Assembly: GCF_019396385.1 (NCBI RefSeq)
Contig: NZ_JAHKRN010000001.1
Coordinates: forward strand, 1 to 64,000
Reading direction: 5' to 3'
Source: Nonomuraea harbinensis
GTDB taxonomy: Bacteria; Actinomycetota; Actinomycetes; Streptosporangiales; Streptosporangiaceae
DNA length: 64,000 bases
Position numbers and translations under genes: made by a program. Below the pieces are notes generated by a model. The model did not search any database and was not told where the DNA came from. It saw only the letters and a list, made by a program, of their open reading frames with translations. Shown piece by piece: positions 8,540-16,995 of this stretch. The stretch's first letter is position 1; each line of letters begins with the position of its first letter.

Positions 8540-8845
8540 CTACGCCAGGCCCAGCTCCTTGACGAGCATGCGCTTGGGCCGGGCCCCGACGATCTGCCTG
8601 ACCGGCCGGCCGTCCTCGAACAGCAGCAGCGTGGGCAGGCTCATGACGCCGTAGCGGGCCTGGATCTCGGGGTGGTGGTCGGTGTCGAGCTTGCCGATGG
8701 TCAGCCCGTGCTCGGCCTCGATCTCCTCCAGCACCGGGGCGATCATCTTGCAGGGCGGGCACCATTCGGCCCAGAAGTCGACGAGCACCGGCTTGCCCGC
8801 GCCGAGCACCTGCTCGTCGAAGTTGTCCGTGGTGAGCGTGATCAT
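8540..8845 (-). CDS. trxA: Thioredoxin
   Basis: A 101-residue cytoplasmic thioredoxin with the strand-active-site unit [14 protein letters not shown]. The two redox Cys are residues 29 and 32, and the cis-Pro loop is SLPTLLLF. The active site reads WCPPC rather than the canonical WCGPC, which normally shifts the redox potential or partner choice. The ATG at 8845 overlaps the stop of the MerR gene (ATGA), giving translational coupling, and is preceded by AGAGGAG. The neighbours suggest an inducible thioredoxin rather than the main housekeeping copy. Confidence 0.93.
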   Translation of the reverse strand: MITLTTDNFDEQVLGAGKPVLVDFWAEWCPPCKMIAPVLEEIEAEHGLTIGKLDTDHHPEIQARYGVMSLPTLLLFEDGRPVRQIVGARPKRMLVKELGLA

Positions 8846-9216
8846 GTGTCTCCTCTGAAGAAGCAGCCTTCGCACGATCCGGCGAGTTGCGCGGCGACCT
8901 CCGCGCGGCGGGTCAGGAGCAGCCGGATCTCGTCGTCGATCTCGGCGAGCTTGCGCTGGTAGACGGCCATCGACTCGGGGCAGGACCCGCCGCTGTCGTG
9001 GCCCGAGCGCAGGCAGTCGACGAACGGGCGGGTGTCCTCCAGCGTGAACCCCACCGACAGCAGGGCGCGGATCTCCGACACGAGCCGGACGTCCGCCTCC
9101 GCGTAGTGGCGGTAGCCGTTGGCGCTCCTGTGGGCGCGCAACAGCCCGTGCTGCTCGTAGTAGCGGAGCGAGCGGGTGCTCACCCCGGTCCGCCGGGCCA
9201 GCTCTCCGATGCGCAT
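8842..9216 (-). CDS. MerR-family regulator of the trxA-radA operon
   Basis: A 124-residue MerR protein: winged helix ([20 protein letters not shown]), second helical region ([29 protein letters not shown]), dimer helix and a Cys-containing effector region. Cys occur in [15 protein letters not shown] and at the C-terminal SCEGCFF, suggesting thiol or metal sensing. It is the first gene of a coupled operon with trxA and radA. The promoter at 9223-9254 has a MerR-type operator and puts the predicted transcription start at the ATG, so the message is probably leaderless. The inducer is unknown; oxidants and thiol-reactive compounds are natural candidates. Confidence 0.88.
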   Translation of the reverse strand: MRIGELARRTGVSTRSLRYYEQHGLLRAHRSANGYRHYAEADVRLVSEIRALLSVGFTLEDTRPFVDCLRSGHDSGGSCPESMAVYQRKLAEIDDEIRLLLTRRAEVAAQLAGSCEGCFFRGDT

Positions 9217-9222
9217 GCGCTC

Positions 9223-9254
9223 AAGGTAAACGTTGACACCGGCGTCAAGGTCAA
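9223..9254 (-). promoter_or_regulatory. MerR-type promoter with operator in the spacer
   Basis: On the minus strand a -35 TTGACC (9249-9254) and a -10 TTACCT (9224-9229) are 19 bases apart, the overlong spacing typical of MerR-controlled promoters. The spacer holds a near-perfect inverted repeat, ACCTTGAC and GTCAACGT separated by 6 bases (9230-9251, one mismatch). The -10 ends 7 bases before the MerR ATG, so transcription should begin at or next to the start codon. Confidence 0.7.
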
Positions 9255-9258
9255 GCGC

Positions 9259-9957
9259 TCAGAAGTAGCGCCAGCGGAGCACGTTGGGATAGGCCAGCTC
9301 CAGGCCCGGCGTCTCGGCGATGGCCTGCTCGGCCACCTCGGGGGCGAACTCGATGCGCAGCACCGCCTCCAGGTCGGCCCGCCGCTCGAAGACCATGCGC
9401 AGGTCGAGCCGCCGCCGCTGCCAGCCCTGGCGGTCCCAGAACGCCTCCACCTTCGGCGCGGAGTAGGCGGGGACCGTGCGCTGGAACCACCGGCCGAACG
9501 GGCCCCCGGTGGCGTCGAGGTCGAGGACGAAGGCCGCGCCGCCGCGCCGTACGACCCGCGACAGCTCGCGCAGGCCCGGCTCGCAGCCGGGCCCGAAGAA
9601 GTAGGCCCAGCGCGCGATCGCGACGTCGACCGAGGCGTCCGGCAGCGGCAGGTCCTGGGCGGCGGCTTCGCGCACCTCGACGGACGGGAGCGCGGCGCAC
9701 CGGCGGCGGGCCGCGGCGGCCAGGTCGCGGTGCGGCTCGACGCCGATCACCCGGGCGGCCTCGGCGGCGTAGCCCGGCAGGTGGTAGCCGGTGCCGCAGC
9801 CGATGTCGAGCACGGTCGCGCCCTGCCACGGCCGGAGTTTCCGCATCGCCGCGCCGGCGATGTCGTCGGGGTCGACCGCGCGGTTCTCCAGCTCGTACAC
9901 CTGCGGTGTGTTCCAGATGTTGGGGCTCGGGATCGCGCCTCGGACCGTCCTGGGCAT
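9259..9957 (-). CDS. Class I SAM-dependent methyltransferase
   Basis: A 232-residue methyltransferase. Motif I is ATVLDIGCGTGYHLPGY (about residues 48-64), the acidic residue of motif II is in ARVIGVEPH, and motif IV is SVDVAIARWAYFF. The post-I and C-terminal regions fit a Methyltransf_11-like small-molecule enzyme. The substrate cannot be told. The neighbouring sugar-isomerase operon is divergent, 56 bases away. The operon beginning at the MerR gene runs downstream on the same strand, but the MerR promoter lies between, so this gene is probably transcribed separately. Confidence 0.8.
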   Translation of the reverse strand: MPRTVRGAIPSPNIWNTPQVYELENRAVDPDDIAGAAMRKLRPWQGATVLDIGCGTGYHLPGYAAEAARVIGVEPHRDLAAAARRRCAALPSVEVREAAAQDLPLPDASVDVAIARWAYFFGPGCEPGLRELSRVVRRGGAAFVLDLDATGGPFGRWFQRTVPAYSAPKVEAFWDRQGWQRRRLDLRMVFERRADLEAVLRIEFAPEVAEQAIAETPGLELAYPNVLRWRYF

Positions 9958-10013
9958 GCGACAACCGTACGGGGTGGCGCGCCGGCACGGGACATCCGGC
10001 TTAGGCTGGCAAC

Positions 10014-10823
10014 GTGGCTGATGTCATCCGCGTGCCCAATGCGAAGATCGCATTGTCCACCGCTTCGGTATATCCGGAACGCACGCCTGATGCGTTCGAG
10101 CTGGCTGCCCGGCTGGGCTACGACGGTGTCGAGATCATGGTCGGCGCCGACCCGGTGAGCCAGGACATCGACGTGATCGAGCGGCTCTCCGACCATTACG
10201 AGGTGCCCGTCCTCGCCATCCACGCGCCCTGCCTGCTCGTCACCCAGCGGGTGTGGGGGCGCGACCCGTGGGCCAAGCTGGTCCGCGCGCAGAAGGCGGC
10301 CGAGCGGCTCGGCGCGTCGGCCGTCGTCGTGCACCCTCCGTTCCGCTGGCAGCGCGACTACGCCCGCGAGTTCGAGGTCGGGCTGGCCCGCATGCGCGAC
10401 GAGACCGACGTGATCTTCGCGGTCGAGAACATGTTCCCCCTCAGGGCCCGCGGCAACGACGTGGTGCCCTACTCGCCCGACTGGAACCCGACCGACTACG
10501 ACTTCCCGCACGTCACGCTCGACCTGTCGCACACCGCCGTGTCCGGCTCCGACGCCATGGACATGGCGACCAAGCTCGGCGACCGGCTGGCGCACCTGCA
10601 CCTGGCCGACGGCATGGGGGTCACCAACAAGGACGAGCACCTGGTGCCCGGCAGGGGCAACCAGCCGTGCGCGCCCATGCTGGAGCGTCTGGCCCGCAAC
10701 GGCTACGACGGCCTGGTCGTCCTGGAGATCAACACCCGCAAGGCGGCCAGTCGCTCCGAGCGCATCGACGACCTGGCCGAGGCGCTCGCCTTCGCCCGGC
10801 TCTACCTGGCGGCCTCGACATGA
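10014..10823 (+). CDS. Sugar phosphate isomerase/epimerase (TIM barrel)
   Basis: A 269-residue protein of the AP endonuclease 2/xylose-isomerase-like TIM-barrel family. Visible elements are [77 protein letters not shown] and VVLEINTR. The Glu and His residues in those strands match the metal site of the fold. It begins with GTG at 10014. Its stop overlaps the next gene (ATGA), and that gene overlaps a TetR gene, forming a tight three-gene operon of a kind I recall in other actinomycetes. Substrate and pathway are unknown. Confidence 0.8.
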   Translation: MADVIRVPNAKIALSTASVYPERTPDAFELAARLGYDGVEIMVGADPVSQDIDVIERLSDHYEVPVLAIHAPCLLVTQRVWGRDPWAKLVRAQKAAERLGASAVVVHPPFRWQRDYAREFEVGLARMRDETDVIFAVENMFPLRARGNDVVPYSPDWNPTDYDFPHVTLDLSHTAVSGSDAMDMATKLGDRLAHLHLADGMGVTNKDEHLVPGRGNQPCAPMLERLARNGYDGLVVLEINTRKAASRSERIDDLAEALAFARLYLAAST

Positions 10824-11596
10824 GCCCCGAGCACCTGCGCACGGGCCCGAGCAGGGAACTCGGCCGGGTGTTCGACCGGGTGGCCGACGCCTACGAGGCA
10901 GGTCGGCCCGGCTACCCAGACGAGCTCTACCGCGCCCTGTCGGAGGTGTCGGGCGTGCCGCTCGACGGCGCCACGGCGGTCGACGTGGGCGCCGGCACCG
11001 GGAAGCTCGCGCACGCCCTGCGGGCCCGCGGCTCGCGGGTGGTCGCGGTCGACCCGGGCGCGGAGATGCTGGCCAGGCTGCGGTCCAAGGGCACGGCGGG
11101 GGTGTCCGCGGTGCTGGCCGACGGCAACGCGCTGCCGCTGGCGGGCCGGTCCGCCGACCTGGTGACGTACGGCCAGTCCTGGCACTGGCTCGACCCGGTG
11201 GCCTCGATCGAGGAGGCCAGGCGGGTGCTGCGGCCGGGCGGGGCCATCGCCGCCTGCTGGAACCTCGCGCACGTGGCCCAGGCCGAGTGGCTGGCCGCCT
11301 ACGAGGAGCGGCTGGCCGGGGCGTGCCCCACCTACTGGGGGCCGGCCAGTGAGGAGTGGTCGGTGCCGCCGATCGCGGCCGCGTTCGACGTGGTGGAGGA
11401 GCGCTGGATCCCGTGGACCCGCCTGGTCGCGATCGAGGACTTCCTGCTCCACCTGCGCTCCCACTCCTACATGGCGGCGCTGTCGGCGGGGGAGGCCGAC
11501 GCGCTCGTGGAGCGGCAGCGGGCCGAGCTGCGCCGTGAGTTCCCCGACAACGTGGTGTCGGTGCCGATGCGGGTCTACCTGGCGGTAGGCCGGTGA
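10820..11596 (+). CDS. Class I SAM-dependent methyltransferase
   Basis: About 258 residues, Methyltransf_11 type. [16 protein letters not shown] is the usual N-terminal lead-in; motif I is [16 protein letters not shown], motif [13 protein letters not shown], and motif [16 protein letters not shown]. That last motif is typical of UbiE/trans-aconitate-methyltransferase-like enzymes. The ATG overlaps the isomerase stop, and its own stop overlaps the GTG of the TetR gene. The substrate is not evident; coupling to a sugar-phosphate-like TIM barrel suggests a shared small-molecule pathway. Confidence 0.83.
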   Translation: MSPEHLRTGPSRELGRVFDRVADAYEAGRPGYPDELYRALSEVSGVPLDGATAVDVGAGTGKLAHALRARGSRVVAVDPGAEMLARLRSKGTAGVSAVLADGNALPLAGRSADLVTYGQSWHWLDPVASIEEARRVLRPGGAIAACWNLAHVAQAEWLAAYEERLAGACPTYWGPASEEWSVPPIAAAFDVVEERWIPWTRLVAIEDFLLHLRSHSYMAALSAGEADALVERQRAELRREFPDNVVSVPMRVYLAVGR

Positions 11597-12177
11597 GCAC
11601 CATCAAGAGGCGTCCGGGGCGGCGTCCCGGCTCGGCCGACACGCGCGGGGAGATCCTCGCGGCGGCCCGGAAGGTCTTCGCCGAGAAGGGCTTCGACAAG
11701 GCCACGGTGCGCGGCATCGCCAGGGAGGCGAAGGTCGACCCGGCGCTGGTCCACCACTACTTCGACACCAAGGAGGGCATGTTCGCGGCGGCGATGCGGC
11801 TGCCGATCACGCCTGACCTGGTCGTCTCGGTGCTGCTCGACGGCCCCCGTGAAGAGCTCGGGAGGCGCCTGGTTACCATGATGCTCACGGTGACCGGTGA
11901 TCCCGAGACCCGTGAGCCGATGATCGCGCTGGTCCGCTCAGCCATGACCCACGAGCAGTCGCGCGTGCTGTTCCGCGAGTTCATCACCAACGCCCTGCTC
12001 TACAGGGTGGCCGACCACCTCGGGATCCCCCACCTCCGGATCGAGGCCGCCTTCTCGCAGATGTTCGGGGTGATCGTGGCCCGTCACGTGCTGCGGCTGG
12101 AGCCCATGGCGAGCGCCGAGCCCGAGGAACTGGCGGAGCTGCTGGCGCCGACGATTCAGCGCTATCTCACACTGTAG
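11593..12177 (+). CDS. TetR-family transcriptional regulator
   Basis: A 194-residue TetR protein. The N-terminal HTH (TRGEILAAARKVFAEKGFDKATVRGIAREAKVD followed by HHYFDTKEGMF) is standard, and the C-terminal helical region matches the TetR_C_17 style seen in actinobacteria. It is the third gene of the isomerase-methyltransferase operon, with a GTG overlapping the previous stop. The Fe-S reductase gene starts 139 bases downstream, so that promoter is another possible target. No ligand can be inferred. Confidence 0.85.
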   Translation: MSTIKRRPGRRPGSADTRGEILAAARKVFAEKGFDKATVRGIAREAKVDPALVHHYFDTKEGMFAAAMRLPITPDLVVSVLLDGPREELGRRLVTMMLTVTGDPETREPMIALVRSAMTHEQSRVLFREFITNALLYRVADHLGIPHLRIEAAFSQMFGVIVARHVLRLEPMASAEPEELAELLAPTIQRYLTL

Positions 12178-12292
12178 AGCATTGTTCTGGAGCTGATCCT
12201 CACCATAAGGTGAAACTCGGTTACCTCCAGGAAGTTACTCGCGGGTAGGATCCCGGCGGGGCCAGGTCAGCGGGGTGACCGTACGCTGACAA

Positions 12293-12305
12293 ACAACGTC
12301 GTTGT
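12293..12305. promoter_or_regulatory. Candidate operator before the Fe-S reductase gene
   Basis: ACAACG-T-CGTTGT is a perfect 6-1-6 palindrome ending 10 bases before the GTG at 12316. Its position fits an operator; the TetR product encoded just upstream is the first candidate. The rest of 12178-12315 contains a -10-like TAGGAT near 12247 but nothing else clear. Confidence 0.4.
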
Positions 12306-12315
12306 GGGAGGACCC

Positions 12316-14424
12316 GTGCTCTGGGTAGCCATCATCGGGCTCGTGATGACCGTCGTGGCGGTGGCCGTCGCGGGCCGCAGGGCTCTGTTCCTGTTCAAGC
12401 TCGCCACGGTGGGCCCGCCGGCCCCCGAGCGCATTCAGTACGCCAAGGACAACGCCGGCGCCGAGATCAAGACGCAGCTGGTGGAGGTGCTCGGCCAGAA
12501 GAAGCTGCTCAAATGGACGCCGTCGGGTGTGGCGCACTTCTTCGTCATGTGGGCGTTCTTCATCCTGCTGACCGTCTACATCGAGGCGTACGGCGCGATC
12601 ATCCAGGGTGCGATCACCGGCCGGCCGAACTTCCACATCCCGTTGATCGGGCAGTGGCCGGTGCTCGGGTTCCTGCAGGACTTCATCGCGGTGGCGTGTC
12701 TGCTGGGCCTGGTCGCCTTCGCGGTCATCCGGTTGCGTGAGTCGCCGGCCAAGCTGGGCCGCGGGTCGCGGTTCTCCGGCTCGCACCTGGGCGGCGCGTG
12801 GCTGGTGCTGTTCATGATCTTCAACATCATCTGGACGCTGTTCCTGGCCAGGGGTGCGGCGGCGGCCAACGGCAACCTGCCGTACTCCTCCGGCGCGTTC
12901 GTGTCGATCCCGCTGGGTCAGGTGCTGCCGGCCAGCGGGCTGCTGGAGGAGATCGCGCTGCTCCTGCACATCGGCTTCATGCTGGTGTTCCTGATCATCG
13001 TGGTGAACTCCAAGCACCTGCACATCTTCACCGCGCCGCTGAACGTGTTGTTCTCGCGCCGCCCGGACGGCATGGGCGCGGTGCCGGAGATGCGCGTCGA
13101 CGGCAAGCCGGTCGACTTCGAGGACGAGGACCTGGATCCGGAGCGGCTGGGCCGGGGCAAGATCGGTGACACCACGTGGAAGGGGTTCCTGGACTTCTAC
13201 TCCTGCACCGAGTGCGGGCGCTGCCAGTCGCAGTGCCCGGCGTGGAACACCGACAAGCCGCTGTCGCCGAAGATGCTCATCCTGGACCAGCGTGACCACG
13301 CCTTCGCGGTCGCCCCGTACCTGATGGCCGCCGCCAACGGGGGCAACGGGCACGAGGACACCGACGTGCTGGCGCTGCTGAACAAGCCGCTGGTGGGCGA
13401 GGAGGGTGTGATCCACCCGGACGTGCTGTGGTCGTGCACCAACTGCGGCGCGTGTGTGGAGCAGTGCCCGGTGGACATCGAGCACATCGACCACATCATC
13501 GACATGCGTCGTTACCAGGTGATGGTGGAGTCGTCGTTCCCGTCGGAGGCGGGGGTGATGGTGAAGAACCTGGAGAACAAGGGCAACCCGTGGGGCATGT
13601 CGGAGATGAAGCGGGCCGACTGGATCGCCGAGCTCGATTTCGAGGTCGAGCTGGTCGAGGAGAAGATGCCCGAGGACGCCGAGTACCTGTTCTGGGTGGG
13701 CTGCGCGGGTGCGCTGGAGGACCGGGCGAAGAAGACCACCAAGGCGGTGGCGGAGCTGCTGCACATCGCCGGGGTGAAGTTCGCGGTGCTCGGCCCGATG
13801 GAGGCGTGCACCGGTGACCCGGCCCGCCGGCTGGGCATGGAGTACCTGTTCAACATGCTGGCCCAGCAGAACATCGAGACGCTGAACGAGGCCGGGGTCA
13901 AGAAGATCGTGGCCACGTGCCCGCACTGCTTCAACACGCTGGCCAACGAGTATCCGCAGCTGGGCGGCATGTTCGAGGTTGTGCACCACACCCAGCTGCT
14001 GGCCAAGCTGGTCGATGAGGGCAAGCTGACCCCGATCACGCCGATCGAGGAGAAGATCACCTACCACGACCCGTGTTTCCTGGGCCGGCACAACAAGGTC
14101 TACTCCCAGCCCCGCGACATCATGTCCAAGGTGCCGGGAGTGCAGACGCAGGAGATGCACCGGCACAAGGACCGCGGTTTCTGCTGCGGCGCGGGCGGGG
14201 CGCGGATGTGGATGGAAGAGCGGATCGGCAAGCGCATCAACACCGAGCGGGTGGACGAGGCGTTGACCACGGATCCGGACACGGTTTCCACCGCGTGCCC
14301 GTTCTGCATGGTGATGCTGGGCGATGCGATCAATGAGAAGAAGAACAGCGGCGAGGCCAAGGAGTCGCTGGAGGTCGTCGACGTCGCGCAGCTCCTGATC
14401 AAATCCGTGAAGACCCCCGTCTGA
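12316..14424 (+). CDS. Membrane (Fe-S) reductase, HdrD-like
   Basis: About 702 residues. The N-terminal third has five or so membrane segments (for example HFFVMWAFFILLTVYIEAYGA and AWLVLFMIFNIIWTLFLA), in the manner of a NarI-like cytochrome b subunit. Two [4Fe-4S] motifs follow (CTECGRCQSQCP and CTNCGACVEQCPVD), then two CCG domains, the second visible as GFCCGAGGARMW. Such proteins pass electrons between the quinone pool and a soluble donor, often an electron-transfer flavoprotein of fatty-acid oxidation; that role is inferred from the family. I chose GTG at 12316 because GGGAGG lies just before it; GTG at 12304 is the alternative. It is monocistronic and ends in a strong terminator. Confidence 0.88.
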   Translation: MLWVAIIGLVMTVVAVAVAGRRALFLFKLATVGPPAPERIQYAKDNAGAEIKTQLVEVLGQKKLLKWTPSGVAHFFVMWAFFILLTVYIEAYGAIIQGAITGRPNFHIPLIGQWPVLGFLQDFIAVACLLGLVAFAVIRLRESPAKLGRGSRFSGSHLGGAWLVLFMIFNIIWTLFLARGAAAANGNLPYSSGAFVSIPLGQVLPASGLLEEIALLLHIGFMLVFLIIVVNSKHLHIFTAPLNVLFSRRPDGMGAVPEMRVDGKPVDFEDEDLDPERLGRGKIGDTTWKGFLDFYSCTECGRCQSQCPAWNTDKPLSPKMLILDQRDHAFAVAPYLMAAANGGNGHEDTDVLALLNKPLVGEEGVIHPDVLWSCTNCGACVEQCPVDIEHIDHIIDMRRYQVMVESSFPSEAGVMVKNLENKGNPWGMSEMKRADWIAELDFEVELVEEKMPEDAEYLFWVGCAGALEDRAKKTTKAVAELLHIAGVKFAVLGPMEACTGDPARRLGMEYLFNMLAQQNIETLNEAGVKKIVATCPHCFNTLANEYPQLGGMFEVVHHTQLLAKLVDEGKLTPITPIEEKITYHDPCFLGRHNKVYSQPRDIMSKVPGVQTQEMHRHKDRGFCCGAGGARMWMEERIGKRINTERVDEALTTDPDTVSTACPFCMVMLGDAINEKKNSGEAKESLEVVDVAQLLIKSVKTPV

Positions 14425-14434
14425 CCCGGAAAGT

Positions 14435-14468
14435 GAAACTCCTCCACAGGTGTCTGTGGAGGAGTTTC
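14435..14468 (+). terminator. Strong hairpin terminator
   Basis: A perfect 15-bp stem, GAAACTCCTCCACAG at 14435-14449 and its complement at 14454-14468, closes on a GTGT tetraloop 10 bases after the Fe-S reductase stop. There is no T run, as is usual in this group. Confidence 0.85.
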
Positions 14469-14573
14469 GCCGGTCAAAGGGGGTGATCGCCGGAAATCCG
14501 GCATCCACATAACGGGTAAATCACGGTAACCTCAACGTCGCATGGCTCTATTCGACGGGGAGGGGGGCTCGTG

Positions 14574-15368
14574 ATGAGCGTTGTCGTGACAGACTCCGAA
14601 GTCACCCTTGCCGACGTCCTCTCCCTCCGGCTCGCCATGGAGGAGCCGCTGAAGAGCGGCACCGAGCTGGTGCTGCGCCACCGCACCAGCGGCGTGGAGC
14701 GAGAGGTGACGCTCGGCACGCCGGGCGCCGTCGCGCGCGAGGCCACCGTCGCCGTGTCGCTGGCCCCGCTGCTGCTCACCGCCGGGCGCTGGGACGCCTA
14801 CCTGCGCCACCAGGGCAGACGCAACAGGCTGCGCAGCATCGACCCCGGCTTCTCGCTCGACCATCTCGACGCGTACGCGCTCTGCAAGCGCACGCTCGCC
14901 TACCGCTCCTACCGCACCCGCAACGGCTATCTGGCGCTGAAGATCGACGATGCCGCGCCCGTGGCGGAGGTGCGCGCGGTCTGGTTCAGGGAGGGCCGCT
15001 TCGAGGTGACCGGCCTGCTCGCCTACACCGGCCTGGAGGACGACGACTCCCGCCACGAGGCCATGCTGGCGCTGCAGCGCAGGCAGACGGGCGCGCGCGT
15101 GTCGGCCAACGCCACCGTCCAGGGCGTGCGCTTCCACGCCGCGGTCTCGCTGGTCGACGTGCTCGCCGCCGACCCCGAGGCCTCGGGTACGTGGGAGCCG
15201 TCGCTGGAGGTGGACGGGGTCGGCGAGCCGTTGCGGCTGGGCGGCTGGCTCGACGACGTCGACGGCAAGCGGCGCCGCCTGCACTACCCGTCGGCCCGCA
15301 TCGACGGCGTGCCCATCAAGCCCTCCTACACCGCCGACGACGAGTTGCGCATCGAGGTGGGCGGGTGA
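14574..15368 (+). CDS. Conserved protein paired with a glycosyltransferase
   Basis: About 264 residues, predicted soluble and beta-rich, with no signal peptide. Recurrent blocks (KSGTELVLRHRTSGVEREV, LLTAGRWDAYLRHQGRRNRL, GYLALKIDD) look like two or three beta-sandwich repeats. I associate this pattern with accessory domains next to polyol-phosphate or cell-wall glycosyltransferases, but I cannot name the family. The ATG at 14574 follows a purine-rich GGGGAGGGGGG. Its stop overlaps the GTG of the glycosyltransferase gene, so the two are probably made together and act together. Confidence 0.6.
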   Translation: MSVVVTDSEVTLADVLSLRLAMEEPLKSGTELVLRHRTSGVEREVTLGTPGAVAREATVAVSLAPLLLTAGRWDAYLRHQGRRNRLRSIDPGFSLDHLDAYALCKRTLAYRSYRTRNGYLALKIDDAAPVAEVRAVWFREGRFEVTGLLAYTGLEDDDSRHEAMLALQRRQTGARVSANATVQGVRFHAAVSLVDVLAADPEASGTWEPSLEVDGVGEPLRLGGWLDDVDGKRRRLHYPSARIDGVPIKPSYTADDELRIEVGG

Positions 15369-16426
15369 AGGTCACCTTCCTGCTCTCCTCCGCGTACGCG
15401 ATGCGGGGAGACGTGCGCTCGGCGCTCAACCTCGCGGGCGCGCTGGCCCAGCGGCACGAGGTCGAGGTGATCAGCCTCAGGAGGCAGAAGGAGAAGCCGT
15501 TCTTCCCGGTCGCCGCGGGCGTGACCATGCGCTCGGTGATCGACGTGAGGCCAGGCGTCCGGCGTCTGTTCCCGCAGGGGCAGGTGCGCACGGAGGTGGC
15601 CCTGTGGCGGATGCTGCGCTCACTCAGAAGTGACGTTCTCGTCACCGCCAGGCCGGGGCTCAGCGTCCAGGCCGCGCGGCACGCCCCGCGCGAGATCCTG
15701 CGCATCGCCCGTGAGTGGGGCAGGCCGGCGGTGCCCGGCCCGGTCAAGAAGCTCTACCCGCGCCTGGACGCCGTCGTCGCGGCCACCGAGCCGGCCCGCG
15801 AGGAGTGGGCCAGGTTGCTCGACTCCGGGCCGCACGTGCACGCCATCCCCGACGCGCTGCCCGGCTCGCCGTGGCCGCGCTCGCGGATGGACAACCGCAT
15901 CGTGGCGGCGGGCGGCCGCTGGGTGGCCGCCAAGTCGTACGACAGGCTGATCCGCGCCTTCGCCGTCGTCTCCGCCGAGCGCCCCGACTGGCGGCTCAGG
16001 CTGTACGGGAGCGGCCCCGAGGAGCGGCGGCTGCGCGCGCTGGTCGACGAGCTGGGCCTGCACAACCACGTCTACTTCATGGGCACCACCCCCGATCTGA
16101 CCGGGGAGTTCGCCAAGGCGTCGATCGTGGCCAACACCTCCCACACCGCCGACCTCGGCATGACCGTGCTGGAGGCGATGGGGTGCGGGGTGCCCGTGGT
16201 GGCGTTCGAGGGCAGCCACGGGCCCGCCGAGTTCGTGGCCACCGGCTACAACGGCGTGCTGGTGCCCGAGGCCGACGAGCGGGCGTTCGCCGGGGCGATG
16301 CTGGCGCTCATCGGCGACGAGCGCAGGCGGCGCTCGCTGGCCGCCGGGGCGCTCGACACGGCCATCCGCCACGCCGCCGACGAGGTGGGCGAGCAGTGGG
16401 AGAAGCTGTTCGCAGGGCTCCGCTGA
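15365..16426 (+). CDS. Family 4 glycosyltransferase (GT-B fold)
   Basis: About 353 residues. The N-terminal Rossmann domain opens with VKVTFLLSSAYAMRGDVRSAL. The C-terminal domain shows VAAGGRWVAAKSYDRLIRAFA, LRLYGSGPEERRL and the donor-site motif DLGMTVLEAMGCGVPVVAFE, whose final Glu is the E-x7-E acid of GT4 enzymes. The start is the GTG at 15365, overlapping the previous stop (GTGA); a longer open frame is out of register with the family. Donor and acceptor are unknown. The coupled partner suggests a role in a surface polymer. Confidence 0.82.
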   Translation: MKVTFLLSSAYAMRGDVRSALNLAGALAQRHEVEVISLRRQKEKPFFPVAAGVTMRSVIDVRPGVRRLFPQGQVRTEVALWRMLRSLRSDVLVTARPGLSVQAARHAPREILRIAREWGRPAVPGPVKKLYPRLDAVVAATEPAREEWARLLDSGPHVHAIPDALPGSPWPRSRMDNRIVAAGGRWVAAKSYDRLIRAFAVVSAERPDWRLRLYGSGPEERRLRALVDELGLHNHVYFMGTTPDLTGEFAKASIVANTSHTADLGMTVLEAMGCGVPVVAFEGSHGPAEFVATGYNGVLVPEADERAFAGAMLALIGDERRRRSLAAGALDTAIRHAADEVGEQWEKLFAGLR

Positions 16427-16430
16427 GTGA

Positions 16431-16445
16431 TACCCGGAGCGGGTA
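16431..16445. promoter_or_regulatory. CsoR-type operator
   Basis: TACCC-GGAGC-GGGTA is a perfect 5-5-5 inverted repeat 10 bases before the csoR ATG. It matches the TACCC/GGGTA half-sites usual for CsoR operators and would allow autoregulation. Confidence 0.7.
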
Positions 16446-16455
16446 CCTTAGATGT

Positions 16456-16737
16456 ATGCATGGGTACAGCGGAGACAAGCAGGCCTATCTGACGCGGCTC
16501 AGGCGCATCGAAGGGCAGATCAGGGGCCTGCAGCGCATGGTCGACGACGACGCCTACTGCATCGACGTCCTCACCCAGGTCTCCGCCGCGACGCGGGCGT
16601 TGCAGGCGGTGGCGCTGGGGCTGCTGGAGGAGCACATCTCCCACTGCGTCGCCGACGCCATCGCCACCGGTGGCCCGGAGGCCGACGCGAAGGTCAAGGA
16701 GGCCTCGGCCGCGATCGCGCGACTCGTCCGTTCGTAG
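16456..16737 (+). CDS. csoR: Copper-sensing repressor CsoR
   Basis: A 93-residue all-helical CsoR/RcnR-family repressor. The Cu(I) ligands are in place: C35, H60 and C64 (DDAYCIDVL and LLEEHISHCVADAI). The N-terminal RLRRIEGQIRGLQRMVDDD is the conserved DNA-contact helix. The ATG at 16456 is one of three overlapping ATGs; only this one is in frame. A fitting operator lies upstream. Unusually, no copper ATPase or CopZ-like chaperone gene follows, only a possible 20-residue peptide and a hairpin, so its targets are probably elsewhere in the genome. Confidence 0.93.
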   Translation: MHGYSGDKQAYLTRLRRIEGQIRGLQRMVDDDAYCIDVLTQVSAATRALQAVALGLLEEHISHCVADAIATGGPEADAKVKEASAAIARLVRS

Positions 16738-16767
16738 GAGGGCCGCCCCCCGGGAGGACTAGTCATC

Positions 16768-16830
16768 GTGAGCCACCCCGTACATGACATGTCCCGGACC
16801 CCTGGGGGAGTCCGGGACCAAGTCATGTGA
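16768..16830 (+). CDS. Possible 20-residue peptide after csoR
   Basis: GTG at 16768 follows GGGAGGA (16752-16758) at 9 bases and opens a 20-codon frame ending in TGA. The peptide (VSHPVHDMSRTPGGVRDQVM) has two His and two internal or terminal Met, which would suit weak copper binding. Nearly all of it overlaps the hairpin at 16782-16828, so the reading frame could be a by-product of that structure. Low confidence. Confidence 0.25.
   Translation: MSHPVHDMSRTPGGVRDQVM
16782..16828 (+). terminator. Long two-part hairpin after csoR
   Basis: GTCCCGGAC (16791-16799) pairs perfectly with GTCCGGGAC (16810-16818). Outside it ACATGAC (16782-16788) pairs with GTCATGT (16822-16828) across a small internal loop. 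It sits between csoR and a convergent small gene and most simply acts as a terminator for both directions. Confidence 0.65.
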
Positions 16831-16836
16831 TCGTCT

Positions 16837-16995
16837 TCAGCGACTCGCCGAAGTCCGCAATCCGAGCGCGTCGTCGAGCTCGTCCAAGGTCAGCCGCCGC
16901 TCGCTGACAGCGACGGCGGTGAGCACCTCGGCGTAGAGCGCAATCTCGTCCAACGCGACACGGTCATGGACCCGAGTGTCCAAGTTTTCGTGCCC
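16837..16995 (-). CDS. Small hypothetical protein
   Basis: 52 residues from a GTG at 16995 preceded by GGAAGG at 8 bases; an upstream ATG at 17025 overlaps that site and is less likely. The second half (VALDEIALYAEVLTAVAVSE followed by RRLTLDELDDALGL) is amphipathic and resembles a short helix-turn-helix-like module found in many small actinobacterial proteins. I recognise the style but not a function. It may bind a partner protein. The 217-base gap to the next gene is relatively AT-rich and holds no ORF. Confidence 0.5.
   Translation of the reverse strand, partial: GHENLDTRVHDRVALDEIALYAEVLTAVAVSERRLTLDELDDALGLRTSASR

Noticed and set aside
12235-14508. 757-codon minus-strand frame opposite the Fe-S reductase
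   Set aside because: The plus strand has clear Fe-S and CCG motifs and a terminator; the minus frame is His/Arg/Gln-rich and featureless.
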